Shown here: piece by piece, positions 12,059 through 30,579 of the stretch | How the letters are laid out: the number at the start of each line of letters is the position of its first letter | How positions within the stretch are numbered: position 1 is the stretch's first letter | Source: Leptospira sanjuanensis | Lineage (GTDB): Bacteria > Spirochaetota > Leptospiria > Leptospirales > Leptospiraceae | Reading direction: 5' to 3' | NCBI RefSeq assembly: GCF_022267375.1 | Contig: NZ_JAIZBH010000001.1 | Location: 1,656,001 to 1,720,000, forward strand | DNA length: 64,000 nt | The notes under the pieces: model-generated | The model's database searches: none | What the model saw: only the letters and a program-made list of their open reading frames with translations | What the model was told of the DNA's origin: nothing | Made by a program: the position numbers and the translations under genes

Positions 12059-12409
12059 TTACCGTTTTCGGTTATTTTCGTCAACGTGAACTACTTTCGG
12101 AGAGTAGTCGGCGGGAAGTTCTTTTTCTTCCACTTGGGCATAGGTGATGATGATGACTTTGTCGCCTTTCATCCCGAGTCTTGCGGCCGCTCCGTTCAAA
12201 CAGATTTCTCCGGAACCGCGTTTTCCCTCGATGATGTAGGTTTCGAAACGGGCGCCGTTGTTTACGTTCACTACGGAAACTTTCTCATATACGCGCATTC
12301 CTGCCGCGTCTACGAGATCCATATCTACGGTCAGACTGCCTTCGTAGTTTAGATCCGCGTCCGTGACCGTAGCCCGGTGGATTTTACCTTTCATTACGGT
12401 TATCTGCAT
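12059..12409 (-). CDS. panD: Aspartate 1-decarboxylase (pyruvoyl enzyme)
   Basis: The enzyme decarboxylates aspartate to beta-alanine for pantothenate and CoA synthesis. The 116-residue proenzyme has the autocleavage site YEGS at residues 22-25, so that Ser25 becomes the pyruvoyl group. [19 protein letters not shown] and [14 protein letters not shown] are family signatures. It lies 12 bp after the Panacea-like gene on the same strand, forming a two-gene unit. Confidence 0.95.
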   Translation of the reverse strand: MQITVMKGKIHRATVTDADLNYEGSLTVDMDLVDAAGMRVYEKVSVVNVNNGARFETYIIEGKRGSGEICLNGAAARLGMKGDKVIIITYAQVEEKELPADYSPKVVHVDENNRKR

Positions 12410-12421
12410 TTTACGGTCCCG

Positions 12422-12964
<543 letters not shown>

Positions 12965-12967
12965 CTT

Positions 12968-13627
<660 letters not shown>

Positions 13628-13695
13628 GTCCAGAACCGTTTTTATTCTCAAGAGAAAACCTCATTTCTTCCGATTGGTTGGATAGAGGTCTCAGA

Positions 13696-14847
<1,152 letters not shown>

Positions 14848-14856
14848 GAAACAAAC

Positions 14857-15729
14857 GTGGAAATCCGATCCAGACTTTCCGGAAATATTCTCAAGCTCAA
14901 GCTCCGGGGGCGATTGGACTCCGCGAGCGCGGAGGATTTTTATTCCTATCTTAAATCCAAATGGGAAGAAGGAATCCGCAAGTTCTTATTTTCCTGCGAG
15001 GAATTGGAATACATCGAATCCGAAGGGATCAGCGTTCTCGCAAGATTCGAAAATTTTCTGAAAAGTAGGGGAGCTTCTTCCGCCTATTGCGCGTTCAACG
15101 AAGAATGCAAAACCCTTCTCAGTTTTTTGGGATTCGGCAAGTCGATCGCGTTCTTTGAAGATCCGGCACGAGCGGAAGAATATCTTTCTCTCATCAAGAT
15201 TCAGGATCAGAGAAGTTCTCAGGTCGCACCGAGCGCCGTTTCCAAAATCAAAAAGAATTCTCCCGTTCAATTTTATTCTTCCGGATCGCAGAAGGTTTCC
15301 GGTTCCGGCGGTTCGCATTCGATTTATATTCCGGAGATTCAAACCGTTCCCGAAACGGAAGGAACTTCTGATTCCGGTTCCGCGGCAGAATCCGCTAAAC
15401 CGACATTGGCGGGAACATCGAGCCTTGCGAGTCAATCCGAACGATTGCAGGCATTTTTAAACGAAGAAAAAGAAGAAATGACTTCTTCCGAGTCGAGCGC
15501 GGGCGCTGAACGAAAAGAAGGTGCCGATGTTTACTCGGCAAAATCCGCGTTGGAGAAGGCAATTCGCACCGAAAAGAATTTTCCGAAGCGGATCATTTAT
15601 TGCGGCGCTTGTTCTTCCCGAATCCGAGTTTCCAAACCGGGAAGATATCAATGTCCGGCGTGTCAGATTCAGTTTGACCTAAACACCATGGGCGGAGTTC
15701 GATACCTAGAAAAACTTCTAGGACCCTGA
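14857..15729 (+). CDS. STAS-domain protein with C-terminal zinc ribbon
   Basis: A 290-residue protein. Residues 1-110 are a STAS domain of the anti-sigma-factor-antagonist type (GRLDSASAEDFYSYL, then EYIESEGISVLARFENFL). In the usual D-S-(S/T)-G phosphosite, this protein has E54-S55-E56-G57, so one hydroxyl position is Ser and the other Glu. The middle is disordered and Ser-rich. The C-terminus (CGACSSRIRVSKPGRYQCPAC) is a two-CxxC zinc ribbon. Start is GTG, 9 bp after the preceding stop; murJ follows after 3 bp. A partner-switching role is plausible given the SpoIIE-type phosphatase nearby at 23298, but that is inference. Confidence 0.75.
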   Translation: MEIRSRLSGNILKLKLRGRLDSASAEDFYSYLKSKWEEGIRKFLFSCEELEYIESEGISVLARFENFLKSRGASSAYCAFNEECKTLLSFLGFGKSIAFFEDPARAEEYLSLIKIQDQRSSQVAPSAVSKIKKNSPVQFYSSGSQKVSGSGGSHSIYIPEIQTVPETEGTSDSGSAAESAKPTLAGTSSLASQSERLQAFLNEEKEEMTSSESSAGAERKEGADVYSAKSALEKAIRTEKNFPKRIIYCGACSSRIRVSKPGRYQCPACQIQFDLNTMGGVRYLEKLLGP

Positions 15730-15731
15730 TC

Positions 15732-17328
<1,597 letters not shown>

Positions 17329-17333
17329 AAGAA

Positions 17334-17555
17334 ATGAAACTCACGATTCACGTTAAACCGAACTCGAAAAAGGTTTTTTTGAGAAAGGAAGGAGACGGAT
17401 CGATTACGGTGGCGGTTCGAGAACCGGCTCTCGAGGGAAAGGCGAACGCCGCCGTTATCGCGGCATTATCCGAAGAGCTGGGAGTTCCGAAAAAGAAAAT
17501 TCGGATTCTTTCCGGAGAGAAAGGAAAAAAGAAAACGATTGAAATCGAACCCTAA
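17334..17555 (+). CDS. DUF167 (YggU-like) small protein
   Basis: A 73-residue protein with the compact alpha/beta DUF167 pattern: MKLTIHVKPNSKK, VAVREPALEGKANAAVIAALSEELGV, then KIRILSGEKGKKKTIEI. Length and motifs match YggU of E. coli. Function of the family is unresolved. It begins 5 bp after murJ and ends 19 bp before the giant exported protein. Confidence 0.9.
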   Translation: MKLTIHVKPNSKKVFLRKEGDGSITVAVREPALEGKANAAVIAALSEELGVPKKKIRILSGEKGKKKTIEIEP

Positions 17556-17574
17556 GAATTGTTTTCCTATCAGA

Positions 17575-23217
<5,643 letters not shown>

Positions 23218-23297
23218 TCTTTGAGTCGGAAGATTTTGTTAAGCGAAGTGGGTCGAAACAAATCGTTCGCTTTATCGAAAAAATCTAACACGCGTAT

Positions 23298-25430
23298 TTA
23301 AGCCCGTTTCCAATTGATCCCGATTACAGAGATGTCGTCTTGTTTGGAAACTCCGGACAAGAATTTTTCTTGTTCGCTTAGAATCGAATCGATTCCTTCC
23401 CGAATCGACTGCGTGTTTAAGGAATGAATCAGACTTTCCACTCGCTCCTCGCCGAACTCCTCTTTATGCACGTTCCATTGTTCCACAAGACCGTCCGTAA
23501 ACAACACGAGTTTCGAATCGGGGGAAATTTTTACGTCCTTGGAAGTGTATTGTGTTTTCGAAACGGCTCCGATGATTCTTCCCGTCTTTTCGAGTTTTTG
23601 AATTCCTTCCGGTCCGATCAGATATTGAGGAATATGACCGGCGGACGCATAACGCACGTTACCCGAATTCGTGTCTATGTCCAAAACGATGCATGTGAAG
23701 AATTGATTCAAATTTTTGAATGTATGCAGGAACTCGTTGTTGAGGTGATATAGAATTTCCGTAACGCTGTAGATTCCTCGTTTGAGCGATTCGTAGATGG
23801 CCTTGATCGCCATCGTAATCAAGGCTGCTTGTATCCCGTGTCCGGTCGCGTCCGCGAGAAAAACGCGGGTCAAACCGGGGCGCAGTTCCATGATGTCGAA
23901 AAAGTCGCCTCCCACTTCGCTTAACGGAAGATAGCGGACGATGACCTCGAGTTCGCCTAAGGTTCTATCCTTATGGGAGATGATTCCGGATTGGATTTTT
24001 TTCGCCGTGGAAAGGTCGTTTTGGATGAGGTTCAAATTTTCCTCGAGTTCTTTGGCGAGAACTTCCTTTTCCTTGATATTCAATCGGATCTTTCCGAGGA
24101 CGGAATTGTATCGTTCCGCGATCTGTCCGACTTCGGTGAACGGTTCGATCGAAAGATCCTTGCTCAAATCTCCCGTTCGTTTTTGATATTCCATCTCCAA
24201 AAAAAGATCGATGAGTTCGGTCGTAGCTCTGTGTTCCGTATAATTGAGTCCTTTGTGTTCGTTTTGTTCTGAAACGCGAAAGCGGAAAAAACGATTGATC
24301 GCGCTCAAAACGACATAGCTCAATCCGAATGCCAAGGCTCCGCAGGAAAGAATTCCGATCGACTGAACGAAAATCTGATGGGAGCGGGACAAGCCCGTTC
24401 CTAAAATTTCGGAATTTCCGAAAATTCCCACCGCGAGCGTTCCCCATATACCCGCTGTTAGGTGAACCGGAATCGCACCGACCGCGTCGTCGATTTTCAA
24501 CCTATCCAAAAGGGATCTGGATTCGAACATAAGAATTCCCGCAACAAATCCGATGATTACGGAATCGATCGAGTTGACCGCGTGACAGGACGCGGTGATC
24601 GCAACCAATCCGGCAAGGGCGCCGTTTAAGGGGAGAGTGGCTTCCGCATATTGAAGACGAATCCATCCATAAATCAAAGAGGACGCCATACCGCTGACGG
24701 CTGCGAACATAGTGTTGACGATGATCTTAGGAACCGCTCCGGTGAACGCCAATGTGCTTCCACCGTTAAAGCCGATCCAACCGAGCCATAAGATCAACGT
24801 GCCGAGCATCGCCAATGGAAGATTGTGTCCCGTGATATTTCGGATCGAGCCGTCTTCCGCATATCTTCCCGAACGATTGCCGAGAATTTTCATCGCCGCA
24901 AGTCCGACCCAACCGCCCACGCTGTGAACCGCGGTCGAACCCGCAAAGTCGACAAAGCCCATCTTGCCCAACCAACCGGTAGTCGTTTCCCAATGAGAGA
25001 GATCCTTTCCCCAAACCCAATGACCGAATACGGGATAGATGATCGCCGATATGACCGCGGTTACTACGATGTACGCGCCGAACTTCATCCGCTCCGCGAC
25101 CGCGCCGGAAACGATCGTTGCCGCCGTTCCGCAAAACATAAGTTGGAATAAGAAGAAGACCGCTACGTTCGGATTTTCAGCGGAGAACTCGGGGAAGAAT
25201 GTGTCGATGCCTAAAAAACCGTCCGCGCTTTTGCCGAACATAAAACCGAAGCCGATCGCGTAAAAGATCAAGGTTGCGATGCCGAAGTCCGTGATGTTTT
25301 TGATCGCGACGTTGATCGAATTCTTCGTTCTTGTCAAACCGGACTCGAGACAAAGAAACCCCGCTTGCATAAAGAACACAAGTCCGGAGGAAAGAATGAT
25401 CCAAAGAATGTCGAAATTCGTTTTAGGCAT
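23298..25430 (-). CDS. Ammonium transporter (Amt) fused to SpoIIE/PP2C phosphatase
   Basis: A 710-residue fusion. Residues 1-385 are an Amt/Rh channel with 11 membrane segments, including DFAGSTAVHSVGG with the pore His169 and AIPVHLTAGIWG with His323, the twin histidines of Amt proteins. A linker (390-490) with a HAMP/coiled-coil character leads to a PP2C/SpoIIE-type phosphatase (490-705) with metal-site motifs GGDFFD (507-512) and DATGHG (527-532). The protein probably senses or transports ammonium and controls a phosphorylated target, such as a STAS protein. Amt-kinase and Amt-GGDEF sensors are known, so the fusion style is established; the phosphatase output is the unusual part. Confidence 0.88.
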   Translation of the reverse strand: MPKTNFDILWIILSSGLVFFMQAGFLCLESGLTRTKNSINVAIKNITDFGIATLIFYAIGFGFMFGKSADGFLGIDTFFPEFSAENPNVAVFFLFQLMFCGTAATIVSGAVAERMKFGAYIVVTAVISAIIYPVFGHWVWGKDLSHWETTTGWLGKMGFVDFAGSTAVHSVGGWVGLAAMKILGNRSGRYAEDGSIRNITGHNLPLAMLGTLILWLGWIGFNGGSTLAFTGAVPKIIVNTMFAAVSGMASSLIYGWIRLQYAEATLPLNGALAGLVAITASCHAVNSIDSVIIGFVAGILMFESRSLLDRLKIDDAVGAIPVHLTAGIWGTLAVGIFGNSEILGTGLSRSHQIFVQSIGILSCGALAFGLSYVVLSAINRFFRFRVSEQNEHKGLNYTEHRATTELIDLFLEMEYQKRTGDLSKDLSIEPFTEVGQIAERYNSVLGKIRLNIKEKEVLAKELEENLNLIQNDLSTAKKIQSGIISHKDRTLGELEVIVRYLPLSEVGGDFFDIMELRPGLTRVFLADATGHGIQAALITMAIKAIYESLKRGIYSVTEILYHLNNEFLHTFKNLNQFFTCIVLDIDTNSGNVRYASAGHIPQYLIGPEGIQKLEKTGRIIGAVSKTQYTSKDVKISPDSKLVLFTDGLVEQWNVHKEEFGEERVESLIHSLNTQSIREGIDSILSEQEKFLSGVSKQDDISVIGINWKRA

Positions 25431-25614
25431 CTGCGTCTTGTATGATTCAGACGAGAAAAGTTTGCAAGAATCATTTTGCGAATTCGATTTTCTGGTTAAA
25501 GAAAGGGAAGAATCGAAAGCGAAAATAACGTTATACTATGCTTATAAACCGGGCATTCTGATTTGAACCGCGTCAGAAAAGCCAGTTTTAAAGCTCGGTC
25601 TTTGGACGCGGGTC

Positions 25615-26280
25615 TTATTCGTTTCCGAGCCCCGATCCGGATATAGGCAACAGTCCGAAGTCGCTCGCTTTTTTCACCAATTCGGCCCTGTTATGAACAT
25701 TCAATTTTTTGTATATATTCTTAACGTGATGTTGGATCGTGTATTTGCTTACGCCCAAGAATTCCGCCACACGGTTTATCGTTTTTCCGGTAACCATATG
25801 ATCCAGGATCTGTTTTTCCTTATTCGTAAGTTTGACTCCGTCTCCTACTTTTTTTAATTTAAAGTTGTTTAATACTCGAAACGCGATCGTCGGAGTGATG
25901 ATGGCTCCGCCGCGTAAAACGGTGTCTATTACCTCGATAATGTCTTTGAGTTCCGATTTGAGGATATAACCGATCGCACCGTAGCGAAGGGAGTTGTAGA
26001 TCAGCTCGTCCGAGTTCATATTGCTGAGCATGATCTTGCTCGTCGCGGGGTCCCTTTCCGAAAGTTTTGCGGCAAGTTCCACGCCGTTCATGCCGGGAAG
26101 CATGATGTCCAAAAAAACGATGTCCAATGACTTTCCTTTTTCATCCTTCCAAAAGGATTCTGCCGAGTCCCAGTGAAGAATTTCCTCCACGTCGGGAACG
26201 GATTCCAAAACTTTGAGAATTTGATTTTTGTAATTCTCGTCGTTTTCCACGATTCCGATCTTAATATCTTTCGTTTCCAT
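25615..26280 (-). CDS. NarL/LuxR-family response regulator
   Basis: A 221-residue response regulator started at the ATG at 26280, which has GGAGG well placed before it; an ATG at 26292 is also in frame. The receiver domain has the phosphoacceptor in IVFLDIMLPGMNG, and the C-terminal LuxR-type helix-turn-helix is LTNKEKQILDHMVTGKTINRVAEFLGVSKYTIQHHVKNIY. It starts 16 bp after the stop of the hybrid kinase gene, and that kinase carries a NarX-type core, its expected partner. Confidence 0.93.
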   Translation of the reverse strand: METKDIKIGIVENDENYKNQILKVLESVPDVEEILHWDSAESFWKDEKGKSLDIVFLDIMLPGMNGVELAAKLSERDPATSKIMLSNMNSDELIYNSLRYGAIGYILKSELKDIIEVIDTVLRGGAIITPTIAFRVLNNFKLKKVGDGVKLTNKEKQILDHMVTGKTINRVAEFLGVSKYTIQHHVKNIYKKLNVHNRAELVKKASDFGLLPISGSGLGNE

Positions 26281-26296
26281 CGTTTCCTCCATTGCA

Positions 26297-29200
26297 TTAA
26301 ACCGCTAAAAAACGGCCGGCTTGAATTCTTAATTTTATGGAATATACGTTTTCTAAAAGGGACATTTCCAGCTTTCCTTCTAGTTTCGCAATCCTTTGGA
26401 TCAGGTTTTCGGTTCCTCTTCCGGATCGTTCGTTGGAGAGTTTATAATCCGATTCCGATCTCATATCCATTCGAATTTCATGATTTTCTAAAGAGAAGGC
26501 CCAGCTTGAAATTCCTTTGCCGTATTTGAGGTCGTTGTTCGTAACCTCGTTGATGATTCCGAAAAATTCCATCAGACCCGATTCGTCGCGATGCGATTCG
26601 AAAAGACGGAGTAGGTCTTCGTCGGATCGAAAATCGATTTCCCTTCCAGCGTCCGAGTAACGTCTGAGGAGAACGAGGTTGACTCCCGCGATGAAATTTT
26701 CGGAGACGAGGTTCAAGTCTTCGATACGGAGCATCTGTTCCCTTAACATTCCGATCGATTGGTTGATCGAGCCGTGTATTTTTTCGATGAGCGTTCGATC
26801 GGGTTGTATCTTTCCGCTGAGAAGCTCTTCGGAGAGAAATTTCAGATCGATCAGCTTCGCGCCTAAGTGATCGTGCAGATCGATGTTGATCCTTTGTCTG
26901 ACCTGATGAATCGCTTCCCGTTTTTCGTTTTCGTGTTCAAGACGTTTTTTACGACCCTGGGCGAGTTCGAGAAGATTGTTGATACGGCTCATCAGTTGTA
27001 CGAAATCGAAGGGTTTTACGAGATAGTCGTTTGCGCCCGCGTTCAATGCGGAGATCAGGTCGGAATCCCTGTTTTTAGCGGACAACATCAGAATCGGAAG
27101 TTCGAAAGAATCGAACGTCTTCCTGATTTCTTTCGCGACTTCCAAACCGGAAAGGCGGGGCATCATCACGTCCAAAATCACCGCGCCGAAATCGGAATCG
27201 TGTTTCAAAATTTCCAGGGCGCGGAAACCGCTCTTTACGACGAGACACTCCATGTTTGCGAGGGAAAGATAATTCTGTATCACTTCCAGATTTACGGGTT
27301 CGTCGTCCACGGCGAGGATTCGAATCTTAGAATCGGATCCGTTTCTTGCGGAGATGAGACTTTGTACCGGATCCTCCGCGCTCGTAGAGGAAACGAATTT
27401 TGTTAAACGACTTTGTTTTTTGGACTCTTTCGAGTGTTCGTTTTCGATCGCGAGCGGGATCGTAAAGTAGAAGCGGGAACCCGCGCCCGAAGTCGATTCG
27501 ACTTTTATCTCTCCGCCGTGAAGGGAAACGAGGGCTCGGCTGATCGTAAGTCCGAGTCCGGTTCCTCCGGCGCTTCCGGAATCGCCTGCGTTGATTCTTT
27601 CAAAAAATTCGAAGATTCTTTCCTGTTGATCGAGAGGGATTCCGATTCCCGTGTCCGTGACGCTGATCTCCGCATAACGGTCGTTAACGATCTTAGCGCT
27701 TACGGAGATCCTGCCGGATTCTGTAAACTTGATCGCATTTCCGATTAAATTCTGGAGAATCTGCTGAAGCCGATCCTCGTCCGCCCACAAAGGAGGGAAG
27801 TCGTTTTCGATTTCGTTTAACAATTGGATTTTGGAAAGATCCACGTTGACTCGATTGAGTTCCAGAGTGAAGTCCGCCGCCTGTTTGATGTCGACCGGAA
27901 TTCTTCGTAGATTGAGATCGCTGTGTTTGAGCTTGGAAAAATCCTGTATATCGTTGACCAGATTGGCGAGACGTTGTCCGCTTGCGACGATCATCTTCAA
28001 CTGACGTTCCACGAAAGGCGTCAATTCTCCCGCCGCTCCACGTTTGAGGGAATCGGCGATTCCTATAATTCCCTGCAAGGGAGTTCTGAGTTCGTGGGAG
28101 GTGGTCGCAAGAAACTCATCCTTGAGTTTATCCAAAGAAATCAATCGATCGTTCGACGTTTGGAGATCCGCCGAAAGTTTCTGGGAGAGATAAAAAGAGA
28201 TCGCGAACTGTTTCGAAATGATGAATGCCTGCGCCACAAAGAAGATGGAAATTCCGTACGAGATGAAATACGAGGTGTTTATCACCATATTCGCATATAA
28301 TAAATCGTTTACAATGATTATAAACAGAAGAATGCAAATCATCAGTCCGATCCAGGCTCCCACGCGTCGATTGACGATGGCGCGAATCAAAACGTAAACG
28401 ATGTAGATACATTCCAGAAATACGAACAAACTGAAGATCGGAAGCGTTTTGGAATAAACAGCCAAGTCCGTTGCCACTACGCTCAGGGAAAGAACGGAGA
28501 ATGCGAATCCGAACGTGTACAAAATCTTCCGATTGAATTCGTTCGGAAACATGGAACGTATAAATAACGCCAGAATGAAACCGCCGATATAAACCGAAAG
28601 AAGTTCCAAACGGTATCCTAGATTGAAATCGAACTTCGGAAATAAAGTATAAAGCAAACGTTCTCCCGTTAAAACGATTCGAACGATCGCGACGATTCCT
28701 ATCAGTGCAAAGAATAAATGAGAAAGTTCCCTTCGCAAAAGGGAAAATAAACTGAGATGATAGAAAACTCCGATCAACAATCCGCCCGTGATAAAAAGAT
28801 CCAGCCAGATCGTTCTTTCCCGAAGCGTGACGAGCTCGGAATGTTTCCCTAAAATAACCTTGGCCCAAACTCCTCCTTTGGAATGAGCGAAATTGGAAAC
28901 CTCGATCGCGATCTCGTTCTTTTTCTCCAAACGGAACGGACGGCTGACAGCGGGACGATATAAAGGGCGACTCGATCCCGAAGAGGTTCCCACTTCTCCG
29001 CTGGATAAAACCCTTTCACCGTTTACGTACAGATTGTAAGCGGTTGCCGCTTCGAGCATTTTTACGGCCATCGTTTCTTCGGGTTTTTCGAGGAGAAGCG
29101 TCATACGATACGTCGCATAGCCGAAGCTCGGAAACTTCTTTCCTTCCATTCCATAATTGTTCCAAGCATCCGGAACGTTCGCATAAAAGGGAATCGCTTG

Positions 29201-29461
29201 ATTCGTGTCGGAACGGGAGGAATTCTTTTTCTCTTCCCGCAATAAGTCGGAATAAAGTCGACCCCAATCGAACAGCCAATCTCCGTCGAGACTTAGATGT
29301 CCCTTGGAAGAAAAATCCCATCCCGGCCGAAGATCCAAAACTCCCGCTTGGACGAGAGGAGGTTTTTCCGTATAGAGAAGCGGACCGCAGGTTTGCAGAA
29401 ACAGAAAGAAGGGAAAAATCCAAACGGATCGATATGTACGGATCTTCCCGGCCTTGAACAT
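26297..29461 (-). CDS. Hybrid sensor kinase with 7TMR-DISM sensor, REC and a second NarX-type kinase core
   Basis: A 1,054-residue protein. The N-terminus has a signal-like segment, then an extracytoplasmic 7TMR-DISM-type domain (GWDFSSKGHLSLDGDWLFDWG and YATYRMTLLL) and seven transmembrane helices (about 215-425). HisKA follows ([12 protein letters not shown], His near 456), then HATPase (GTGLGLTISRALV), and a receiver domain (ILDVMMPRLSG, Asp near 763). The last 200 residues form a second core of HisKA_3 type (INIDLHDHLGAKL, His near 862) with its own ATPase boxes (NEVTNNDLKYG, GRGTENLIQRIAKL). This would pass phosphate to the adjacent NarL-type regulator. The ligand is unknown; DISM sensors often bind carbohydrates or other small molecules. 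Confidence 0.88.
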   Translation of the reverse strand: MFKAGKIRTYRSVWIFPFFLFLQTCGPLLYTEKPPLVQAGVLDLRPGWDFSSKGHLSLDGDWLFDWGRLYSDLLREEKKNSSRSDTNQAIPFYANVPDAWNNYGMEGKKFPSFGYATYRMTLLLEKPEETMAVKMLEAATAYNLYVNGERVLSSGEVGTSSGSSRPLYRPAVSRPFRLEKKNEIAIEVSNFAHSKGGVWAKVILGKHSELVTLRERTIWLDLFITGGLLIGVFYHLSLFSLLRRELSHLFFALIGIVAIVRIVLTGERLLYTLFPKFDFNLGYRLELLSVYIGGFILALFIRSMFPNEFNRKILYTFGFAFSVLSLSVVATDLAVYSKTLPIFSLFVFLECIYIVYVLIRAIVNRRVGAWIGLMICILLFIIIVNDLLYANMVINTSYFISYGISIFFVAQAFIISKQFAISFYLSQKLSADLQTSNDRLISLDKLKDEFLATTSHELRTPLQGIIGIADSLKRGAAGELTPFVERQLKMIVASGQRLANLVNDIQDFSKLKHSDLNLRRIPVDIKQAADFTLELNRVNVDLSKIQLLNEIENDFPPLWADEDRLQQILQNLIGNAIKFTESGRISVSAKIVNDRYAEISVTDTGIGIPLDQQERIFEFFERINAGDSGSAGGTGLGLTISRALVSLHGGEIKVESTSGAGSRFYFTIPLAIENEHSKESKKQSRLTKFVSSTSAEDPVQSLISARNGSDSKIRILAVDDEPVNLEVIQNYLSLANMECLVVKSGFRALEILKHDSDFGAVILDVMMPRLSGLEVAKEIRKTFDSFELPILMLSAKNRDSDLISALNAGANDYLVKPFDFVQLMSRINNLLELAQGRKKRLEHENEKREAIHQVRQRINIDLHDHLGAKLIDLKFLSEELLSGKIQPDRTLIEKIHGSINQSIGMLREQMLRIEDLNLVSENFIAGVNLVLLRRYSDAGREIDFRSDEDLLRLFESHRDESGLMEFFGIINEVTNNDLKYGKGISSWAFSLENHEIRMDMRSESDYKLSNERSGRGTENLIQRIAKLEGKLEMSLLENVYSIKLRIQAGRFLAV

Positions 29462-29628
29462 AAGGAATGTCTTAAATTAGGAATCGAAATAAGGAAACCA
29501 TTTTTATCTTCTTCGATAATTCCCGAGGTTTGCCGCGATGGAAACCTACTCGTTCGAGTGGAACGTCGAATCATTGAAAAAGGATTCGGTTTCGATTCTC
29601 CGCGTTAGAAAGTCGCTTAACGTTTTTG

Positions 29629-30075
29629 TTAAGACGAACTCCGATTCAATTTCCTGAATATTCGAAGCAATTCTCCGATTTCTTTGGACGTAAGCTTGGA
29701 TGCGAAAAGTTCGCGGATTCCTTCTTCGTAGATCGGCCAGGAATCTTTGAGAGCTTGGATTCCGGAGGATGTGATTTCCACGATGAATTCCCGAGCGTCT
29801 TCTTCGCTTTTTTCCCGTTTTAAAAAACCCTCGGCTACCAGTTTGTCCACCGAGCGGGTCAAAGCGCTTTTACTGAGGATGATTTCCTGCGCGATGTCGG
29901 ACATTCTGGATCTTCTTTTGGGTTTCGTATAAACCGAGTAGAGAACGTCGTACCAAGTAAGGGAAATCGCCTTGGTTTTCGCGAGCTCCGATTCGATTTT
30001 GGAGGAAGCGGCTGAGTAAAATTTCAATCCGGCGGCCCAGGAATCTATGGTCGGTTTGGAGATTTTTTCCTTCAT
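29629..30075 (-). CDS. MarR-family transcriptional regulator
   Basis: A 148-residue winged-helix protein: SMSDIAQEI-like DIAQEIILSKSALTRSVDKLVAEGFLKRE is the recognition helix and wing region, with dimerisation helices at both ends. MarR proteins often repress a divergent gene and respond to phenolics or oxidants. The gene is divergent from a SnoaL-like gene, and two perfect palindromes lie in the gap, the nearer one about 20 bp from this start, suggesting autoregulation. Confidence 0.9.
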   Translation of the reverse strand: MKEKISKPTIDSWAAGLKFYSAASSKIESELAKTKAISLTWYDVLYSVYTKPKRRSRMSDIAQEIILSKSALTRSVDKLVAEGFLKREKSEEDAREFIVEITSSGIQALKDSWPIYEEGIRELFASKLTSKEIGELLRIFRKLNRSSS

Positions 30076-30095
30076 TTTCGGTGACGGTTTAAATT

Positions 30096-30153
30096 TTTTA
30101 GTTGTAATTACAACTAAAATTTCGTAGATTGTATTAGTTGCAATTGCAACTAA
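30096..30153. promoter_or_regulatory. Twin palindromes, probable MarR operators
   Basis: Site 1 (30096-30119) is a perfect 24-bp palindrome with half-site TTTTAGTTGTAA. Site 2 (30134-30153) is a perfect 20-bp palindrome, TTAGTTGCAATTGCAACTAA. They share the core TTAGTTG(T/C)AA and their centres are 36 bp apart. They lie between the divergent MarR and SnoaL-like genes, where a dimeric regulator would control both. Confidence 0.8.
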
Positions 30154-30199
30154 AGTTCTTTCCGAATTTTAACCGGCAAGAATTCAAAAGGAGTAAACA

Positions 30200-30571
30200 A
30201 TGAGTACCGAAACCCAAACCATCCAGAAAAACGTGACCAAACTGAACGAAATGATTCTTGCCGGAGAAGTAATCAAAGCCTTCGAAGAATTCTATCATCC
30301 GAACGTCGTGATGCAGGAAAACACGCAAAACCCGACCGTAGGTTTTGAAGCCAATCTCGCGAGAGAAAAGGACTTCGTTTCCAAAGTGAAATGGAATCAC
30401 GCGGCCGTACTGAGTTCGATCATTGACGACGAAAAAAACAGAAGCGTCGTCGAATGGGAAATCGATTACGTTCATAAGGAATGGGGTCATATCAAAACGA
30501 CGCAAGCAAGCGTACAAACTTGGAAGGATGGAAAGATCATCCACGAGCGTTTTTACTACTCGGTCAACTGA
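30200..30571 (+). CDS. SnoaL-like (NTF2-fold) protein
   Basis: A 123-residue NTF2-like protein: N-terminal helices (NVTKLNEMILAGEVIKAFEEFYHPNVVMQEN), then beta strands ending in QTWKDGKIIHERFYYSVN. That is the SnoaL/NTF2-like fold, used by small ligand-binding or isomerase-like proteins; the catalytic residues cannot be assigned. AGGAG precedes the ATG by 7 bases. Its promoter region contains the two palindromes, so it is the probable target of the divergent MarR regulator. Confidence 0.78.
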   Translation: MSTETQTIQKNVTKLNEMILAGEVIKAFEEFYHPNVVMQENTQNPTVGFEANLAREKDFVSKVKWNHAAVLSSIIDDEKNRSVVEWEIDYVHKEWGHIKTTQASVQTWKDGKIIHERFYYSVN

Positions 30572-30579
30572 GTCATCAA

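Noticed and set aside
23971..24447. A 158-codon minus frame inside the Amt-phosphatase gene
   Set aside because: Shadow frame; the Amt and PP2C motifs are all in the overlapping 710-codon frame.
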